Positions 1 through 9,001 are shown, counted from the stretch's first letter. The stretch: DNA of 43,995 bases from Bacteroidales bacterium (GCA_004556005.1 SFJA01000004.1:1-43995), one strand, 5' to 3'. Notes: generated by a model not told the origin, from the sequence alone. Program-made: numbers and translations.

Positions 1-715
1 GGAAAGCGAGGGCCCGTGCACTAACCAGGCTCTGAGGGCCGTGTGTGGCAGGTCGGCCGAATTCCTGAAAATCATCGCGCGAGCCGATGTGCCCTGGAGT
101 GCTGTCTGGAGGGGTTCGGGTCGCTCGATGGACTCAAATCGATGCCATCGCGCGAGCGGATGTGCCCTGTAGGGCCCGTGCACTAACCGGGCTCTGACGG
201 CCGTGCGTGGCAGGTCGGCCGACTTCCTGAAAACCATCGCGCGAGCGGATGTGCCCTGGAGTGCTGTCTGGAGGGGTTCGCGACGCTCGATGGACACAAA
301 TCGATGCCATCGCGCAGGCGGATGTGCCCTGTAGGTCCGTGGAATGGCGATTGCCGTGCCAGATGAATTGCAGGTAAGTGTGGGACTGGGCACTAACCGG
401 GCTATGACGGCCGTGCGTGGCAGTTCTGTGTCAGTTCGGTGGCCTTCCTGCAAATCATCGCGCGAGCGGATGTGCCTTGGAGTGCTGTCTGGAGAGGTTT
501 GGGTCGCTCGATGGACACAAATCGATGCCATCGCGCAGGCGGATGTGCCCTGGAGGGCCCTGGAAGGCCGATTGTCTTGTCAGATGAATTGCAGGAAAGT
601 GAGGGAACGGGCTCTGAGGGCCGTGCGTGGCAGGTCGGGGTTCTTCCTGCTAATCATCGCGCGAGCGGATATGCTCTGGAGCGCTGTCTGGAGGGGTTCG
701 TGGTGTTCGATCGAT
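1..715. repeat. Degenerate long tandem repeat array (open at left edge)
   Basis: Seen directly: about four imperfect units begin near 15, 178, 389 and 606, each opening with a version of GCACTAACCGGGCTCTGA. The first unit is about 163 bases and the next two about 211-214, because they carry an extra block of roughly 50 bases containing GATGAATTGCAGG. Inside each unit, GCGAGCGGATGTGCCCTG occurs twice, so the array is nested. The extra block (about 332-374) aligns with one end of the dispersed element described at 735: it shares ATGGCGATT and then CCAGATGAATT against CCAGGTGAATT. Open frames cross the array, but they follow the repeat and look non-coding. The array runs off the left edge, so its full size is unknown. 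Confidence 0.85.
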
Positions 716-734
716 TAACCGTCCCCGAGATGAC

Positions 735-891
735 GCTTCGTGAAATTCACCTGGAACCGTAATCGCCATTCTAGGCCACTCCAAGGCACATTGCGGTTCC
801 AGGTGGAACCAAATTGGGCTCACCTGGACCTTTTTCGGGAGCTAACTACTTGATAATCAATAATGGCAGGCTCCAGGTGAATTTCACGAAG
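735..891 (-). repeat. Dispersed inverted-repeat element, copy 1 (reverse orientation)
   Basis: A 157-bp element bounded by near-perfect terminal inverted repeats (CGTGAAATTCACCTGGA at the left, TCCAGGTGAATTTCACG at the right). Its reverse complement matches the copies at 31837 and 34232 along the whole length, with scattered substitutions. Internally it has two further CCAGGTG/CACCTGG cores. Positions 843-855 read TAACTACTTGATA, the complement of the IHF consensus WATCAANNNNTTR. No open frame or transposase is present. The element lies between the tandem array and tRNA-Leu(UAA). It could be a MITE-like or BIME-like intergenic repeat; the family is not one I recognise. Confidence 0.9.
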
Positions 892-961
892 GCACGATGA
901 GACAGCTCCCCGCCGCAAGCCTCCGAACCAACCTCCCGACCCCTCCTCCCAAGTCGAAACG

Positions 962-1001
962 CAAAAAGGGCCAACTGCATACTATCATACAGTTGGCCCT
1001 T
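962..1001 (-). terminator. Rho-independent terminator of tRNA-Leu(UAA)
   Basis: A perfect 12-bp stem (966-977 with 990-1001, AAGGGCCAACTG and its complement) with a 12-base loop, followed on the minus strand by a short run of T. It lies nine bases beyond the 3' end of the tRNA. Confidence 0.9.
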
Positions 1002-1010
1002 CCAGAGTCG

Positions 1011-1096
1011 TGCCTCGGGCGGGAATCGAACCCGCACGACCCTTTCGGGTCAAGGGATTTTAAGTCCCTCGTGTCTACCATTTCACCACCAAGGCA
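1011..1096 (-). tRNA. tRNA-Leu (anticodon UAA)
   Basis: An 86-base class II tRNA read on the minus strand. The acceptor strand TGCCTTG pairs with CGAGGCA at the 3' end, apart from wobble. The anticodon stem AGGGA/TCCCT encloses the loop CTTAAAA, giving anticodon UAA. A long variable arm and the T arm GGTTCGATTCC are present. The terminator at 962-1001 follows, and the promoter at 1142-1174 precedes it. CCA is not encoded. Confidence 0.95.
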
Positions 1097-1141
1097 AAGC
1101 CATTGGCCTCTGTTTCAGCCCGCTGGAACGCAGATTGGTCA

Positions 1142-1174
1142 CAAATTTACAAATTAATTGCGGATGTGTGCAAA
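1142..1174 (-). promoter_or_regulatory. Bacteroidota-type promoter for tRNA-Leu(UAA)
   Basis: Minus strand: TTTG (1174-1171), 21 bases, then TAAATTTG (1149-1142), matching the phylum's -33/-7 consensus. The predicted start of transcription is about 40 bases before the mature tRNA. Confidence 0.65.
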
Positions 1175-1236
1175 ATTATCCTCAATGATTGACAAAAAAT
1201 GCTAAATTAGCAGCCAGTAACATAAATGATAACGCT

Positions 1237-2570
1237 ATGTTCAGTAAAGATGTATATGTCCGCCGGCGCAGGACACTGGCGGAAAAAATGAAAGGGGAGA
1301 GCGGTGTGTTGCTTTTCATCGGCAATGTTGAGAGCCCGGCGCAGTACAGGGATAACTGCTACAAATGGCGTCAGGACGGCAACTGGTTGTATTTCTTCGG
1401 CTTGGAGGAACCGGCTTTTGCTGCCGTGATCGACCTTGACAACGGCAGTGAAACCATCTACGCTGATGATTATAGCGTGGATGACATAATCTGGACAGGA
1501 CCGATGCCTACTGTAGCCTCGCTCGCCGAAAAAGTAGGAGTAGCCCATTCCGCCCCGTCAGCCCAACTTGACAGGGACATAGCACAGGCAATGGCAAACG
1601 GTCGGAAGGTGCATTTCCTTGCCGTATCCCGCTATTACAATGCGCTCCGGCTCTCGCAGCTCACAGGAATCGACCCTATGGCAGCATTTTCCTGCGGCAA
1701 AAAGGGTTCACCGGTAGCATCCGAGGCCCTCACCCGCGCTGTAATTGAAATGCGTCTGGTTAAGGAAGATATTGAAATTGAGCACATTGACGCTGCCTGC
1801 GACCTCGGCTACGCAATGCACACCGCCGCCCGCAGAGGCATAAGGCTGGGCCGCATCGAGCAGGAGATAGTCGGAGAAATGGAAGGCGTAACCCTTTCCG
1901 GCGGCTTTGGACCGAGCTTTCAGACCATACTCACGCAGCACGGCGAAATCTTCCACTGCCACTCGCACGAGTGTCTTATCGACCCGGACCGTCTTATGGT
2001 GATCGATGCCGGCGCCGAAACCAACTCCCACTACGCTTCCGACTTTACCCGCACCTATCCGACAAGCGGTCGCTTCACCCCTCGCCAACGCGATATCTAT
2101 CAGATAGTGTACGAATGCAATGAACTGGCATACAATATGATAGCCCCTGGTATCACATACCGCGACTGCCATCTTGCAGCCAACCGGCATATGCTCGAGC
2201 GCCTCTCGGAGCTAAAGCTCGTGCACGGCGACATCGACGATATGATGCAACTCGGCATAGCCGGACTCTTTATGCCTCACGGCCTCGGCCACAATATGGG
2301 CATAGAATGTCACGATATGGAAGACCTCGGCGAGAATCTTGTCGGCTACGACCCTGACCAGCAGCGTTCCGACCAGCTCGGTCACTGCAGTCTCCGAATG
2401 GCGCGCCGTCTCCGTCCGGGCAATGTAATCACCGACGAACCGGGGAAGATGACATCCTTGTGACTTCCGACGGTGCCCGCCGGCTTGGTGCAAAGCGCCT
2501 GCCTATCGCCCCGGACGAGGTGGAAGCCGCTATGGCTGAGGATAAAGCGCTCTTCGAGGCCTCCCGCTAG
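1237..2570 (+). pseudogene. Broken M24 Xaa-Pro aminopeptidase (aminopeptidase P type)
   Basis: The product starts MFSKDVYVRRRRTLAEKM and carries the N-terminal aminopeptidase P domain followed by the M24 pita-bread fold. Metal ligands are visible as the two Asp in VIDAGAETNSHYASDFTRT, the His in MPHGLGHNMG and the Glu in VITDEPG. Right after DEPG the frame is lost and translation stops at 2463. From about 2446 the +1-shifted frame reads EDDILVTSDGARRLGAKRL and ends at 2570, which is the normal C-terminus. The stretch normally lying between DEPG and the last ligand Glu, about 40 codons in this family, is missing, and the join is out of frame. I infer an internal deletion rather than a simple indel; an assembly error is possible. 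An ATG at 1189 would extend the N-terminus but is less family-like. An intact M24 paralogue lies at 17924. Confidence 0.8.
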
Positions 2571-2657
2571 CGTGACTTCGCCCCGCCCGCGCTAAGCGCA
2601 GCCTGTCAGACGGCTGCCCGCGCGAGACGGCAACAAACAACAATAACCTGCTGAACT

Positions 2658-3407
2658 ATGAAACACTTGATGATTCATCCGGTGCGGGCCCTCGCGGACC
2701 TGCTGATGCCGAGATACTGCCCCTTATGCGGCGCTCTGCTACTTCTGGCGGAGCACCGCATCTGTTTGTCCTGCACGGCCGCACTCCCGCTGACCTATTA
2801 CTGGCTGCGCCCCCGCAACCCTATGTCCGACCGCATCAACGCCCTGCTCGCCCGCACTTCCGACCCTCCCGAGCAATACCTTTACGCCGCCGCACTCTTT
2901 TTCTACACCGGCCCCTACCGAGATGTCACCCGTCTGCTCAAATACCTCAGGGACTTTGAGTTAGGTCGTTATTTCTCCAGGGCTCTCGCTTCTCGCATAG
3001 CCGCCTCGCCGCAGTTTTGGGACGTCGATATGGTAGTGCCGCTGCCCCTGCACTGGACCCGTCGTCTGCGAAGGGGATACAATCAGTCCGACATTATTGC
3101 CGCAGCGCTCGCCTCGGAACTCGGGGTGCCCTGCTGCCGCAAGCTTCTTAGTCGCCGCCGCCGGACCCGAAGCCAGGCAAAGATGCAGGGGGAAGGAAGA
3201 ATTCGTAATGTAACCGGGGCCTTTGTGTCGGATTATAAGGACTTTAGGCCGCGGCATATCCTGCTGGTCGATGACGTGTTGACTACCGGTGCGACCCTTG
3301 CTGCGGCAGAGCTGGCATTGAGACGGGGAGTTCCTGGCGGAGCGCAGCCTCCTCGGGTGTCGTTCGCGACCCTCGCCTGCGTGCCTCACGAGAGCGGGGT
3401 AGGGTAG
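2658..3407 (+). CDS. comF: ComF family phosphoribosyltransferase-like protein
   Basis: 249 residues. The N-terminus has a four-cysteine zinc-binding pair (C21, C24, C36, C39) within CPLCG and CLSC, and the C-terminal half is a type I phosphoribosyltransferase fold with the PRPP motif ILLVDDVLTTGATL around residues 201-214. The central sequence VPLPLHWTRRLRRGYNQSD is the signature of the ComF/GntX family. Members are linked to DNA uptake in naturally competent bacteria, but in Bacteroidota the role is not established and a competence function is only an inference. The gene follows the broken peptidase by about 90 bases and converges on rodA with a 34-base gap. Confidence 0.88.
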   Translation: MKHLMIHPVRALADLLMPRYCPLCGALLLLAEHRICLSCTAALPLTYYWLRPRNPMSDRINALLARTSDPPEQYLYAAALFFYTGPYRDVTRLLKYLRDFELGRYFSRALASRIAASPQFWDVDMVVPLPLHWTRRLRRGYNQSDIIAAALASELGVPCCRKLLSRRRRTRSQAKMQGEGRIRNVTGAFVSDYKDFRPRHILLVDDVLTTGATLAAAELALRRGVPGGAQPPRVSFATLACVPHESGVG

Positions 3408-3441
3408 TGGAAACGCTTCGCGATGTCTTTACGCCTATGGA

Positions 3442-4743
3442 CTAGAAATACTTGTTTTCCTGCCGGTTCAACGCTATGAAAATGAATAACATAGCAGTAA
3501 AGGTCCAGAGAGAGGAACCGCCGTAGGAGAGCAGCGGCAGAGGTATGCCGATTACAGGCATCAGGCCAATTGTCATACCAATGTTTATGAATAGATGCAT
3601 AAACAGGCAGCTTGCAAGGCAGTACCCGTAGATTCGGGTAAATGACTCCCTCGACTTGTCGGCATCCTGAATGATCCAGCCTATGAGCAGGCAATAGAGA
3701 ACAACTACCAGCAGGCAGCCGACGAAGCCCCATTCTTCGCCGACCGTGCAGAAAATGAAGTCCGTACTTTGCTCAGGGACAAAGCCATACGCTGTCTGGG
3801 TGCCGCCGAGGAAGCCTTTTCCGGTCAGTCCGCCCGAGCCTATTGCAATCATTGACTGGCGCACGTTGTAACCTACTCCCGAAGGGTCGTCCTTGAGCCC
3901 GAGCAGCACCTCGATTCGGCTGCGCTGATGGTCCTGGAGCACGTTGTGGAAGAGAAAATCGGTTGCAAATACCAGTGCGATGGCTCCGATATACGACAGG
4001 ATGATATTGCGTATCCATACCCTTCTGCCGGTTTTGGAACGCTTGCGGTAGTGGATGAAAGTCCATATCAGAAATGCGGCGGCAACAGAAGTGCATACTA
4101 TTATCGAGATCCACCAGTTGGAAACCAGAGTCAGGATAAAGACGACTATCGCTGCGCCAATAAGAGTAAGGTACCATCCGGACAGACCCTCGCGGTAAAG
4201 CACGAAAATGAATCCCACATAAACGAGGGCAGAGCCGGTTTCGCTTTCTGCCACGATGATAAGCATCGGAAGCAGTATGATGGGCGCTATGCGGAGTACG
4301 TCAACAAAGCGGTTCAGAGGCCTGTTCATCTTGCTGAGAACCGTTGCCAGCAGCAGTGAGGTCGATATTTTGGATAGCTCCGCAGGTTGGAATTTGACAG
4401 GACCGAGCTCGAACCAGGAGTGGGAGCCCTTTACGTCCTTGCTGACAAAAATCACCAGGACAAGCAGTGCGGTAACTACCAGATACAGAGGCAATGCCGA
4501 GACTTCCCAGTAATGGGGATTGAGGGCAAACAGTATGACCGCCGCGATGATGAATGCGGTAATCATCCATATAAACTGCTTGCCTGAACGGCAACTGAGG
4601 TCAAAAATGGAAGATGGTTCGGACGAGTGTACAGATGCGTAGATGTTGATCCATCCAATAAAGACCAGCGCGATGTAGATTCCCACCAGTCTCCAGTCAA
4701 CGGTCTGCTTTAGCCCTCTGTCCAGTCTGTTTGCTTGATTCAT
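3442..4743 (-). CDS. rodA: Rod shape-determining protein RodA (SEDS glycosyltransferase)
   Basis: 433 residues with about ten hydrophobic membrane segments. It is a SEDS-family peptidoglycan polymerase of the elongasome that adds lipid II to glycan chains in the inner membrane, working with the PBP2 encoded just upstream. Visible signatures include KGSHSWFELGPVKFQPAELSK, the loop GYNVRQSMIAIGSGG, and PEQSTDFIFCTVGEEWGF with LPLLSYGGSS near the C-terminus, all typical of RodA/FtsW. It starts six bases after the mrdA stop and is the last gene of the mre-mrd operon, ending convergent to comF. Linkage to mreB and mrdA favours RodA over FtsW. Confidence 0.95.
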   Translation of the reverse strand: MNQANRLDRGLKQTVDWRLVGIYIALVFIGWINIYASVHSSEPSSIFDLSCRSGKQFIWMITAFIIAAVILFALNPHYWEVSALPLYLVVTALLVLVIFVSKDVKGSHSWFELGPVKFQPAELSKISTSLLLATVLSKMNRPLNRFVDVLRIAPIILLPMLIIVAESETGSALVYVGFIFVLYREGLSGWYLTLIGAAIVVFILTLVSNWWISIIVCTSVAAAFLIWTFIHYRKRSKTGRRVWIRNIILSYIGAIALVFATDFLFHNVLQDHQRSRIEVLLGLKDDPSGVGYNVRQSMIAIGSGGLTGKGFLGGTQTAYGFVPEQSTDFIFCTVGEEWGFVGCLLVVVLYCLLIGWIIQDADKSRESFTRIYGYCLASCLFMHLFINIGMTIGLMPVIGIPLPLLSYGGSSLWTFTAMLFIFIALNRQENKYF

Positions 4744-4749
4744 CTCACT

Positions 4750-6570
4750 CTAAAAGAATTTGGTCTCCAACATTCTGTCCTCCATAGGCTTGCGCTCTTC
4801 GCAAATCTCGCCGTTGAGATACTTCTCAAGCATCAGCGAGGCTACGGGCAGCGCCCAGGTGGCGCCGAATCCGGCATTTTCGACATACGCGGCGACGGCA
4901 ATCTTCGGGTTGTCCTTTGGTGCGAAGCAGATAAAGACGGAATTGTCCTTGCCGTGCGGGTTCTGGGCGGTTCCGGTCTTGCCGCAAACTTCCAGCCCCG
5001 GAATGGCTGCCCTGAATGCAGTTCCGCCCGCACTGCCACCACCGTTCACTGCCATATACATACCCTCGACAGCCACGGCGAAATGCGTCGTATCAACCTT
5101 GGTATATTGCCTTTCGTGGTATTTCGGGTCTATCTCGATCCCTTCTGAGTCCTTGACCAGATGCGGTATGTAGTAGTATCCGCGGTTTGCCATTATTGCA
5201 GCAAGATTGGCAATCTGGAGAGGCGTGGCACCGATTTCGCCCTGACCTATGGACAGCGAGACTATGGTCGGGAACTTCCAGCGCTTGCGGTAGATTCTGT
5301 CATAGAAGTTTGAAGTCGGGATGTTCCCTCCGAGTTCGGAAGGGAAGTCGCTCCCCAGTTTGTGCCCAAATCCGAAGCTCAGCACATACTCCCTCCATAC
5401 GTCAAATGCCTCCTGAATGCTGCCGTACTTCTTGTTTTCCAATACGTTGCGCAGAACGTAACAGAAGTATCCGTTGCAGGAAGTCGCGATGGCGTCGCGG
5501 AATGCCAGAGGCGAGCTGTGGGCGTGGCAGCCGAGCTTGCGTGATGAACTGTAGGCATAGCCGCCGTTGCACGGATAGCTGTTGGAAGGTACCAGAACAC
5601 CCTCCTGCAGGCCTATGAGGCCGTTTACGAGCTTAAATACCGATCCTGGTGGATAGGATGCCATAACCGTGCGGTTAAACATAGGCTTGCGCGGATTCTT
5701 GGCTATCTCGCCATAATATTTGCCTATATCGGAAAGTACTTCCACGTCGATTCCCGGACTGCTGACCATCGCAAGTATCTCTCCCGTAGATGGTTCTATC
5801 GCTACCACCGAGCCGGTCTTGCCCTCCATCAGCTGCTGCCCGTACTGCTGCAGGTGGGCGTCTATCGTGGTTATGATATCGTGTCCCGGCATTGCCGGCT
5901 TGTCGTGTTCGCCGTTCATATATGACGACTGCACCCTGTTCCTGGAGTCCCTCAGGTAGATGTGGTAGCCCTTTTCTCCGCGCAGGTCGGCCTCCCGTGC
6001 GGCTTCAAGACCGGTCTTGCCTATGTAGTCGCCGGATTTGTATTCGGGATGCTTCTTGATGTCGTTGGCATTGACTTCGGAAATGTAGCCGAGCAGGTTG
6101 CCGCCGGCGTTGAAGGGGTATTCGCGCACGCTGCGCACCTGGGAGGAGAATCCCGGATAGCGGTATTCTTCCTCGGCAAAGCGCATATAGACCTCGGAAC
6201 TGACCTGCTTGAGGAAGGGGAGTGTCCTGAATCCTATGGACTTGCGGTTTTTTCTGTAGTACTCCATCTTGCTCCGCACGAGCGAGTCGGGAATGCACAG
6301 GGCGTTTGCAAGTGCCAGAGTATCAAACTCCTGGACCTCTTTTGGCGTTACCAGGATGTCGTAGCAGACCTTGTTGCCCACGAGAATCTCCCCGTTTCGG
6401 TCGTAAATCACCCCGCGGGGCGGGTAGATGTAGTCATAGACCATCGAGTTGTTGTCGGCGTTGACCTTGTATTCGCCGTTTATGCACTGTATGTAAAACA
6501 GTTTGCCGACAAGTACTGCAGCAACCGTGACGAGTCCGATGAGGAGCTTGTTTTTGCGGTTTATCTCCAT
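4750..6570 (-). CDS. mrdA: Penicillin-binding protein 2 (peptidoglycan transpeptidase)
   Basis: 606 residues. One N-terminal membrane anchor (about 8-28) is followed by the PBP dimerisation domain and a class B transpeptidase domain. The three active-site motifs are present: SVFK with nucleophile S310 and K313, SCN at 364-366, and KTGT at 531-534. It cross-links peptidoglycan during cylindrical growth together with RodA and the MreBCD scaffold. The start overlaps the end of mreD by ten bases, indicating translational coupling, and rodA begins six bases after its stop. The beta-lactam-binding residues look intact. Length and gene order match PBP2 rather than the division enzyme FtsI. Confidence 0.95.
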   Translation of the reverse strand: MEINRKNKLLIGLVTVAAVLVGKLFYIQCINGEYKVNADNNSMVYDYIYPPRGVIYDRNGEILVGNKVCYDILVTPKEVQEFDTLALANALCIPDSLVRSKMEYYRKNRKSIGFRTLPFLKQVSSEVYMRFAEEEYRYPGFSSQVRSVREYPFNAGGNLLGYISEVNANDIKKHPEYKSGDYIGKTGLEAAREADLRGEKGYHIYLRDSRNRVQSSYMNGEHDKPAMPGHDIITTIDAHLQQYGQQLMEGKTGSVVAIEPSTGEILAMVSSPGIDVEVLSDIGKYYGEIAKNPRKPMFNRTVMASYPPGSVFKLVNGLIGLQEGVLVPSNSYPCNGGYAYSSSRKLGCHAHSSPLAFRDAIATSCNGYFCYVLRNVLENKKYGSIQEAFDVWREYVLSFGFGHKLGSDFPSELGGNIPTSNFYDRIYRKRWKFPTIVSLSIGQGEIGATPLQIANLAAIMANRGYYYIPHLVKDSEGIEIDPKYHERQYTKVDTTHFAVAVEGMYMAVNGGGSAGGTAFRAAIPGLEVCGKTGTAQNPHGKDNSVFICFAPKDNPKIAVAAYVENAGFGATWALPVASLMLEKYLNGEICEERKPMEDRMLETKFF

Positions 6571-7076
6571 TTTTCCTCAGATGTTAGCAGGTCTGCCACG
6601 AAGAACGAGACTATCGTACTCACCAGAATAGAGCACAGAATCTTGACTGCATTGAGCCAGAACGGTCTGGTGCCCGCTGCGTCGGCAAGCACGTAAACGA
6701 GGATGAAGATGCTGCAGCTGAGCAGCGATGCGAGCAGCATCTTTGGTATGCCCTGCTTGCGGCGCGAGACGTTTTCGCGGCGGACAAGCACTTCCTGCCC
6801 AAACACCAGTCTTATTATGCCCAGGCGGCAAAGCGCGACCGGGACCAGCGAAATGGACGTGAGTCCCAGCATTCCGTCCCCCAGAAAGTCAACCGCCAGA
6901 CCGGTGACAAAGGCGACAATCATTGAGAATATCGTTCCTTTTTCGATAGGAATACACAGGATCATTACCGGGAGGAAGCTCACCATCACGAAGCGCGAGA
7001 AGGTGAAAAACTGCATCAGGAGCACCTGCAGAATCATGAGCAGCAGGAAAAGTATTGTAAAGCCCGGTTTCTTCAT
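6561..7076 (-). CDS. mreD: Rod shape-determining protein MreD
   Basis: 171 residues, almost entirely hydrophobic with about five membrane segments, as expected for the integral membrane subunit of the MreBCD elongation complex. The family is weakly conserved in sequence, so the assignment rests on size, topology (start MKKPGFTILFLLLMILQ) and position between mreC and mrdA. The start overlaps the mreC stop by four bases and its own stop overlaps the mrdA start by ten, so the genes are very likely translationally coupled. Confidence 0.88.
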   Translation of the reverse strand: MKKPGFTILFLLLMILQVLLMQFFTFSRFVMVSFLPVMILCIPIEKGTIFSMIVAFVTGLAVDFLGDGMLGLTSISLVPVALCRLGIIRLVFGQEVLVRRENVSRRKQGIPKMLLASLLSCSIFILVYVLADAAGTRPFWLNAVKILCSILVSTIVSFFVADLLTSEEKWR

Positions 7077-7909
7077 CTGTGTCCCTCCTCATCCTTTTTT
7101 TCCAGACTGGTGATTTCGTCCCTGACCGGATTGTTTACGACCGTAACGTAGCGAAGCGCGGAAAAGTTCTGGAACAGAAATACTTCCGTGCGGTTTGTCG
7201 AGCCGTTCATCATATTGGAAAGTCCCGTTACGCCAATGGGGATGTCGGGCGGGAAAATTGAAGAAAACCCGCTGGTCCTGACCGTATCCTTTTCCGGAAT
7301 CTCGTAGTGCAGAGGCAGGTCCGAAAGGTAGGCCCTGTCCGTATGGACTCCGTCCCAAACCAGCGGCGCGACGATTCCGGTGCGGCCTACGCGGGCGCTC
7401 ACGCTTATCTTGCTGTTCATAAGCGTAAGTCCGTAGCTAAAATGTTCGTCCACGGCGCTCACGACTCCCACAACTCCCAGACTGCTGATGATTCCGCTGT
7501 TCGGCTTGATCCCGTCGGCCCTTCCCTTGTTGAGAATGATGTAGTTATGGCTGCTGTTCTTGCTGAGCTTGACCACGGTCGCCGGAATGTAGGTGAAGCG
7601 GCTGCCGCTGCCCTTGACCAGCTCCGCCTCCTCGGTCAGCATCTCGCCGGCATCCTTGAGCGCCCTCAGTTCCTCGCTCAGGCGGAAATTCTCCTCTCTG
7701 AGCTGATCGTTCTGCTTCTGCAGGTTGAAGTGATTGCGAATGGTCTCCGTTCCACCCCAGAGCGCGCCCATCACCCTGTGCGACATACGGTTGAACCATA
7801 TGTCCTGAAGGGTCGAACTGCGGGACAACAATGCGCCTCCGGCAAATTCCAACGCGATGAATATTGCCAGTACTATTACAGGATAGGTATTTCCCCGGCC
7901 CGATGACAT
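7073..7909 (-). CDS. mreC: Rod shape-determining protein MreC
   Basis: 278 residues. An N-terminal membrane segment (about 9-25) is followed by a coiled coil (about 60-100, QKQNDQLREENFRLSEELRA) and the periplasmic beta-rich MreC domain, with typical sequences such as HNYIILNKGRADGIKPNSG and SSLGVVGVVSAV. MreC links cytoplasmic MreB filaments to the periplasmic wall enzymes PBP2 and RodA. It starts one base after the mreB stop and overlaps mreD by four bases. The last 20 residues are charged (SLEKKDEEGHR), as is common at MreC C-termini. Confidence 0.94.
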   Translation of the reverse strand: MSSGRGNTYPVIVLAIFIALEFAGGALLSRSSTLQDIWFNRMSHRVMGALWGGTETIRNHFNLQKQNDQLREENFRLSEELRALKDAGEMLTEEAELVKGSGSRFTYIPATVVKLSKNSSHNYIILNKGRADGIKPNSGIISSLGVVGVVSAVDEHFSYGLTLMNSKISVSARVGRTGIVAPLVWDGVHTDRAYLSDLPLHYEIPEKDTVRTSGFSSIFPPDIPIGVTGLSNMMNGSTNRTEVFLFQNFSALRYVTVVNNPVRDEITSLEKKDEEGHR

Positions 7910-7910
7910 A

Positions 7911-8933
7911 TTATCTCATCAGGAATGAGTAGTGGTCGGTGTGCTTGAGAGCTTCGCAGGTTCCCCTTGCAACTGCGTGGAGAGGGTCGTCGGCTACGTG
8001 GAACTGTATGTTTACCTTTTCGGTGAATCTCTTGGCAAGACCCCTGAGCAGCGCTCCGCCTCCGGAGAGGTAGATGCCGTTTTCCACGATGTCGGAATAA
8101 AGCTCAGGTGGCGTGCTTTCCAGTACGTGCAGGATGGACGTCTCTATCTTGGCGATGGACTTGTCAAGGCAGTGGGCTATCTCGTGATACTCGATGGTAG
8201 CCTCGACCGGGTGGGCCGTCATAAGGTTAGGTCCCCTGACGATGAACGGCTCCGGTGCCTCGTCGAGGTCCGGGATGACTGCACCGACGGCAATCTTAAT
8301 CTTTTCCGCCGTGATTTCGCCGACCCTGATATTATGCTGCTGACGCAGGTAATACTGTATGTCTGAGGTAAATACGTCTCCGGCCGTCCTGATGCTGTCC
8401 TGTACTACCAGGCCGCCGAGAGAGATGACGGCAATTTCCGTAGTACCGCCGCCTATGTCCACAACCATATTGCCCTGTGGCGCCTCGACGTCAAGACCTA
8501 TTCCCAGCGCGGCAGCCATTGGCTCGTGGATGAGGTACACGTCCCTTCCGCCGGCGTGCTCCGAAGAGTCGCGCACCGCCCTGATTTCCACCTCGGTGGA
8601 TCCGGACGGAATGCCGACCACCACCTTGAGGTTGGGGGTGAATATGCTCTTGCGCTTGCTGTTCACGCTCTTGATGAATCCGCGTATCATCATTTCGGCA
8701 GCGTTGAAGTCGGCAATCACTCCGTCACGCAGCGGCCTGATGGTCCTGATGCCCGGATTAACCTTTTCGTGCATCAGCTTTGCCCTCTGGCCGAGCGCAA
8801 TGAGTTTGTTCGTATTGTTATCCAAAGCCACGATGCTCGGTTCGTCAAGCACAATCCTGTCATTCTGGTAAATGACCGTGTTGGCAGTACCGAGGTCGAT
8901 AGCAAGTTCCTGATTCAGAAATGAAAAAGCCAT
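7911..8933 (-). CDS. mreB: Rod shape-determining protein MreB (bacterial actin)
   Basis: 340 residues, the usual length. The actin-fold nucleotide motifs are clear: phosphate-1 DLGTANT at 13-19, phosphate-2 VDIGGGTTE at 158-166, and the adenosine motif LSGGGALLRG near residue 290. MreB forms membrane-associated filaments that direct lateral wall synthesis. It is the first gene of a five-gene minus-strand operon of about 5.5 kb (mreBCD-mrdA-rodA) and is divergent from ispD across a 75-base gap. A TACCTTTG -7 element lies about 30 bases upstream. Nothing unusual is seen in the coding sequence. Confidence 0.97.
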   Translation of the reverse strand: MAFSFLNQELAIDLGTANTVIYQNDRIVLDEPSIVALDNNTNKLIALGQRAKLMHEKVNPGIRTIRPLRDGVIADFNAAEMMIRGFIKSVNSKRKSIFTPNLKVVVGIPSGSTEVEIRAVRDSSEHAGGRDVYLIHEPMAAALGIGLDVEAPQGNMVVDIGGGTTEIAVISLGGLVVQDSIRTAGDVFTSDIQYYLRQQHNIRVGEITAEKIKIAVGAVIPDLDEAPEPFIVRGPNLMTAHPVEATIEYHEIAHCLDKSIAKIETSILHVLESTPPELYSDIVENGIYLSGGGALLRGLAKRFTEKVNIQFHVADDPLHAVARGTCEALKHTDHYSFLMR

Positions 8934-8962
8934 ATTGTGTTTTCACTGTAAATTATAACTTA

Positions 8963-9001
8963 CAAAGGTAGATAAAATAATGGGAAAAAAGCTTAACTTT
9001 G
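8963..9001. promoter_or_regulatory. Divergent promoter region for mreB and ispD
   Basis: Two oppositely directed -7 elements sit in the 75-base gap: TACCTTTG on the minus strand (8970-8963, toward mreB) and TAACTTTG on the plus strand (8994-9001, toward ispD). Neither has a clear TTTG -33 box at the expected distance, so strength and exact use are uncertain. The ispD element would leave almost no leader before the ATG at 9009. Confidence 0.45.

Noticed and set aside
1..715. CRISPR array
   Set aside because: Units are 160-210 bases, degenerate and without unique spacers of constant length; no cas genes are near.
344..762. Two overlapping open frames of about 107-124 codons in the tandem array
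   Set aside because: Both follow the repeat unit, have repeat-driven compositions and no family resemblance, and occupy two frames of the same DNA. They are by-products of a GC-rich repeat.
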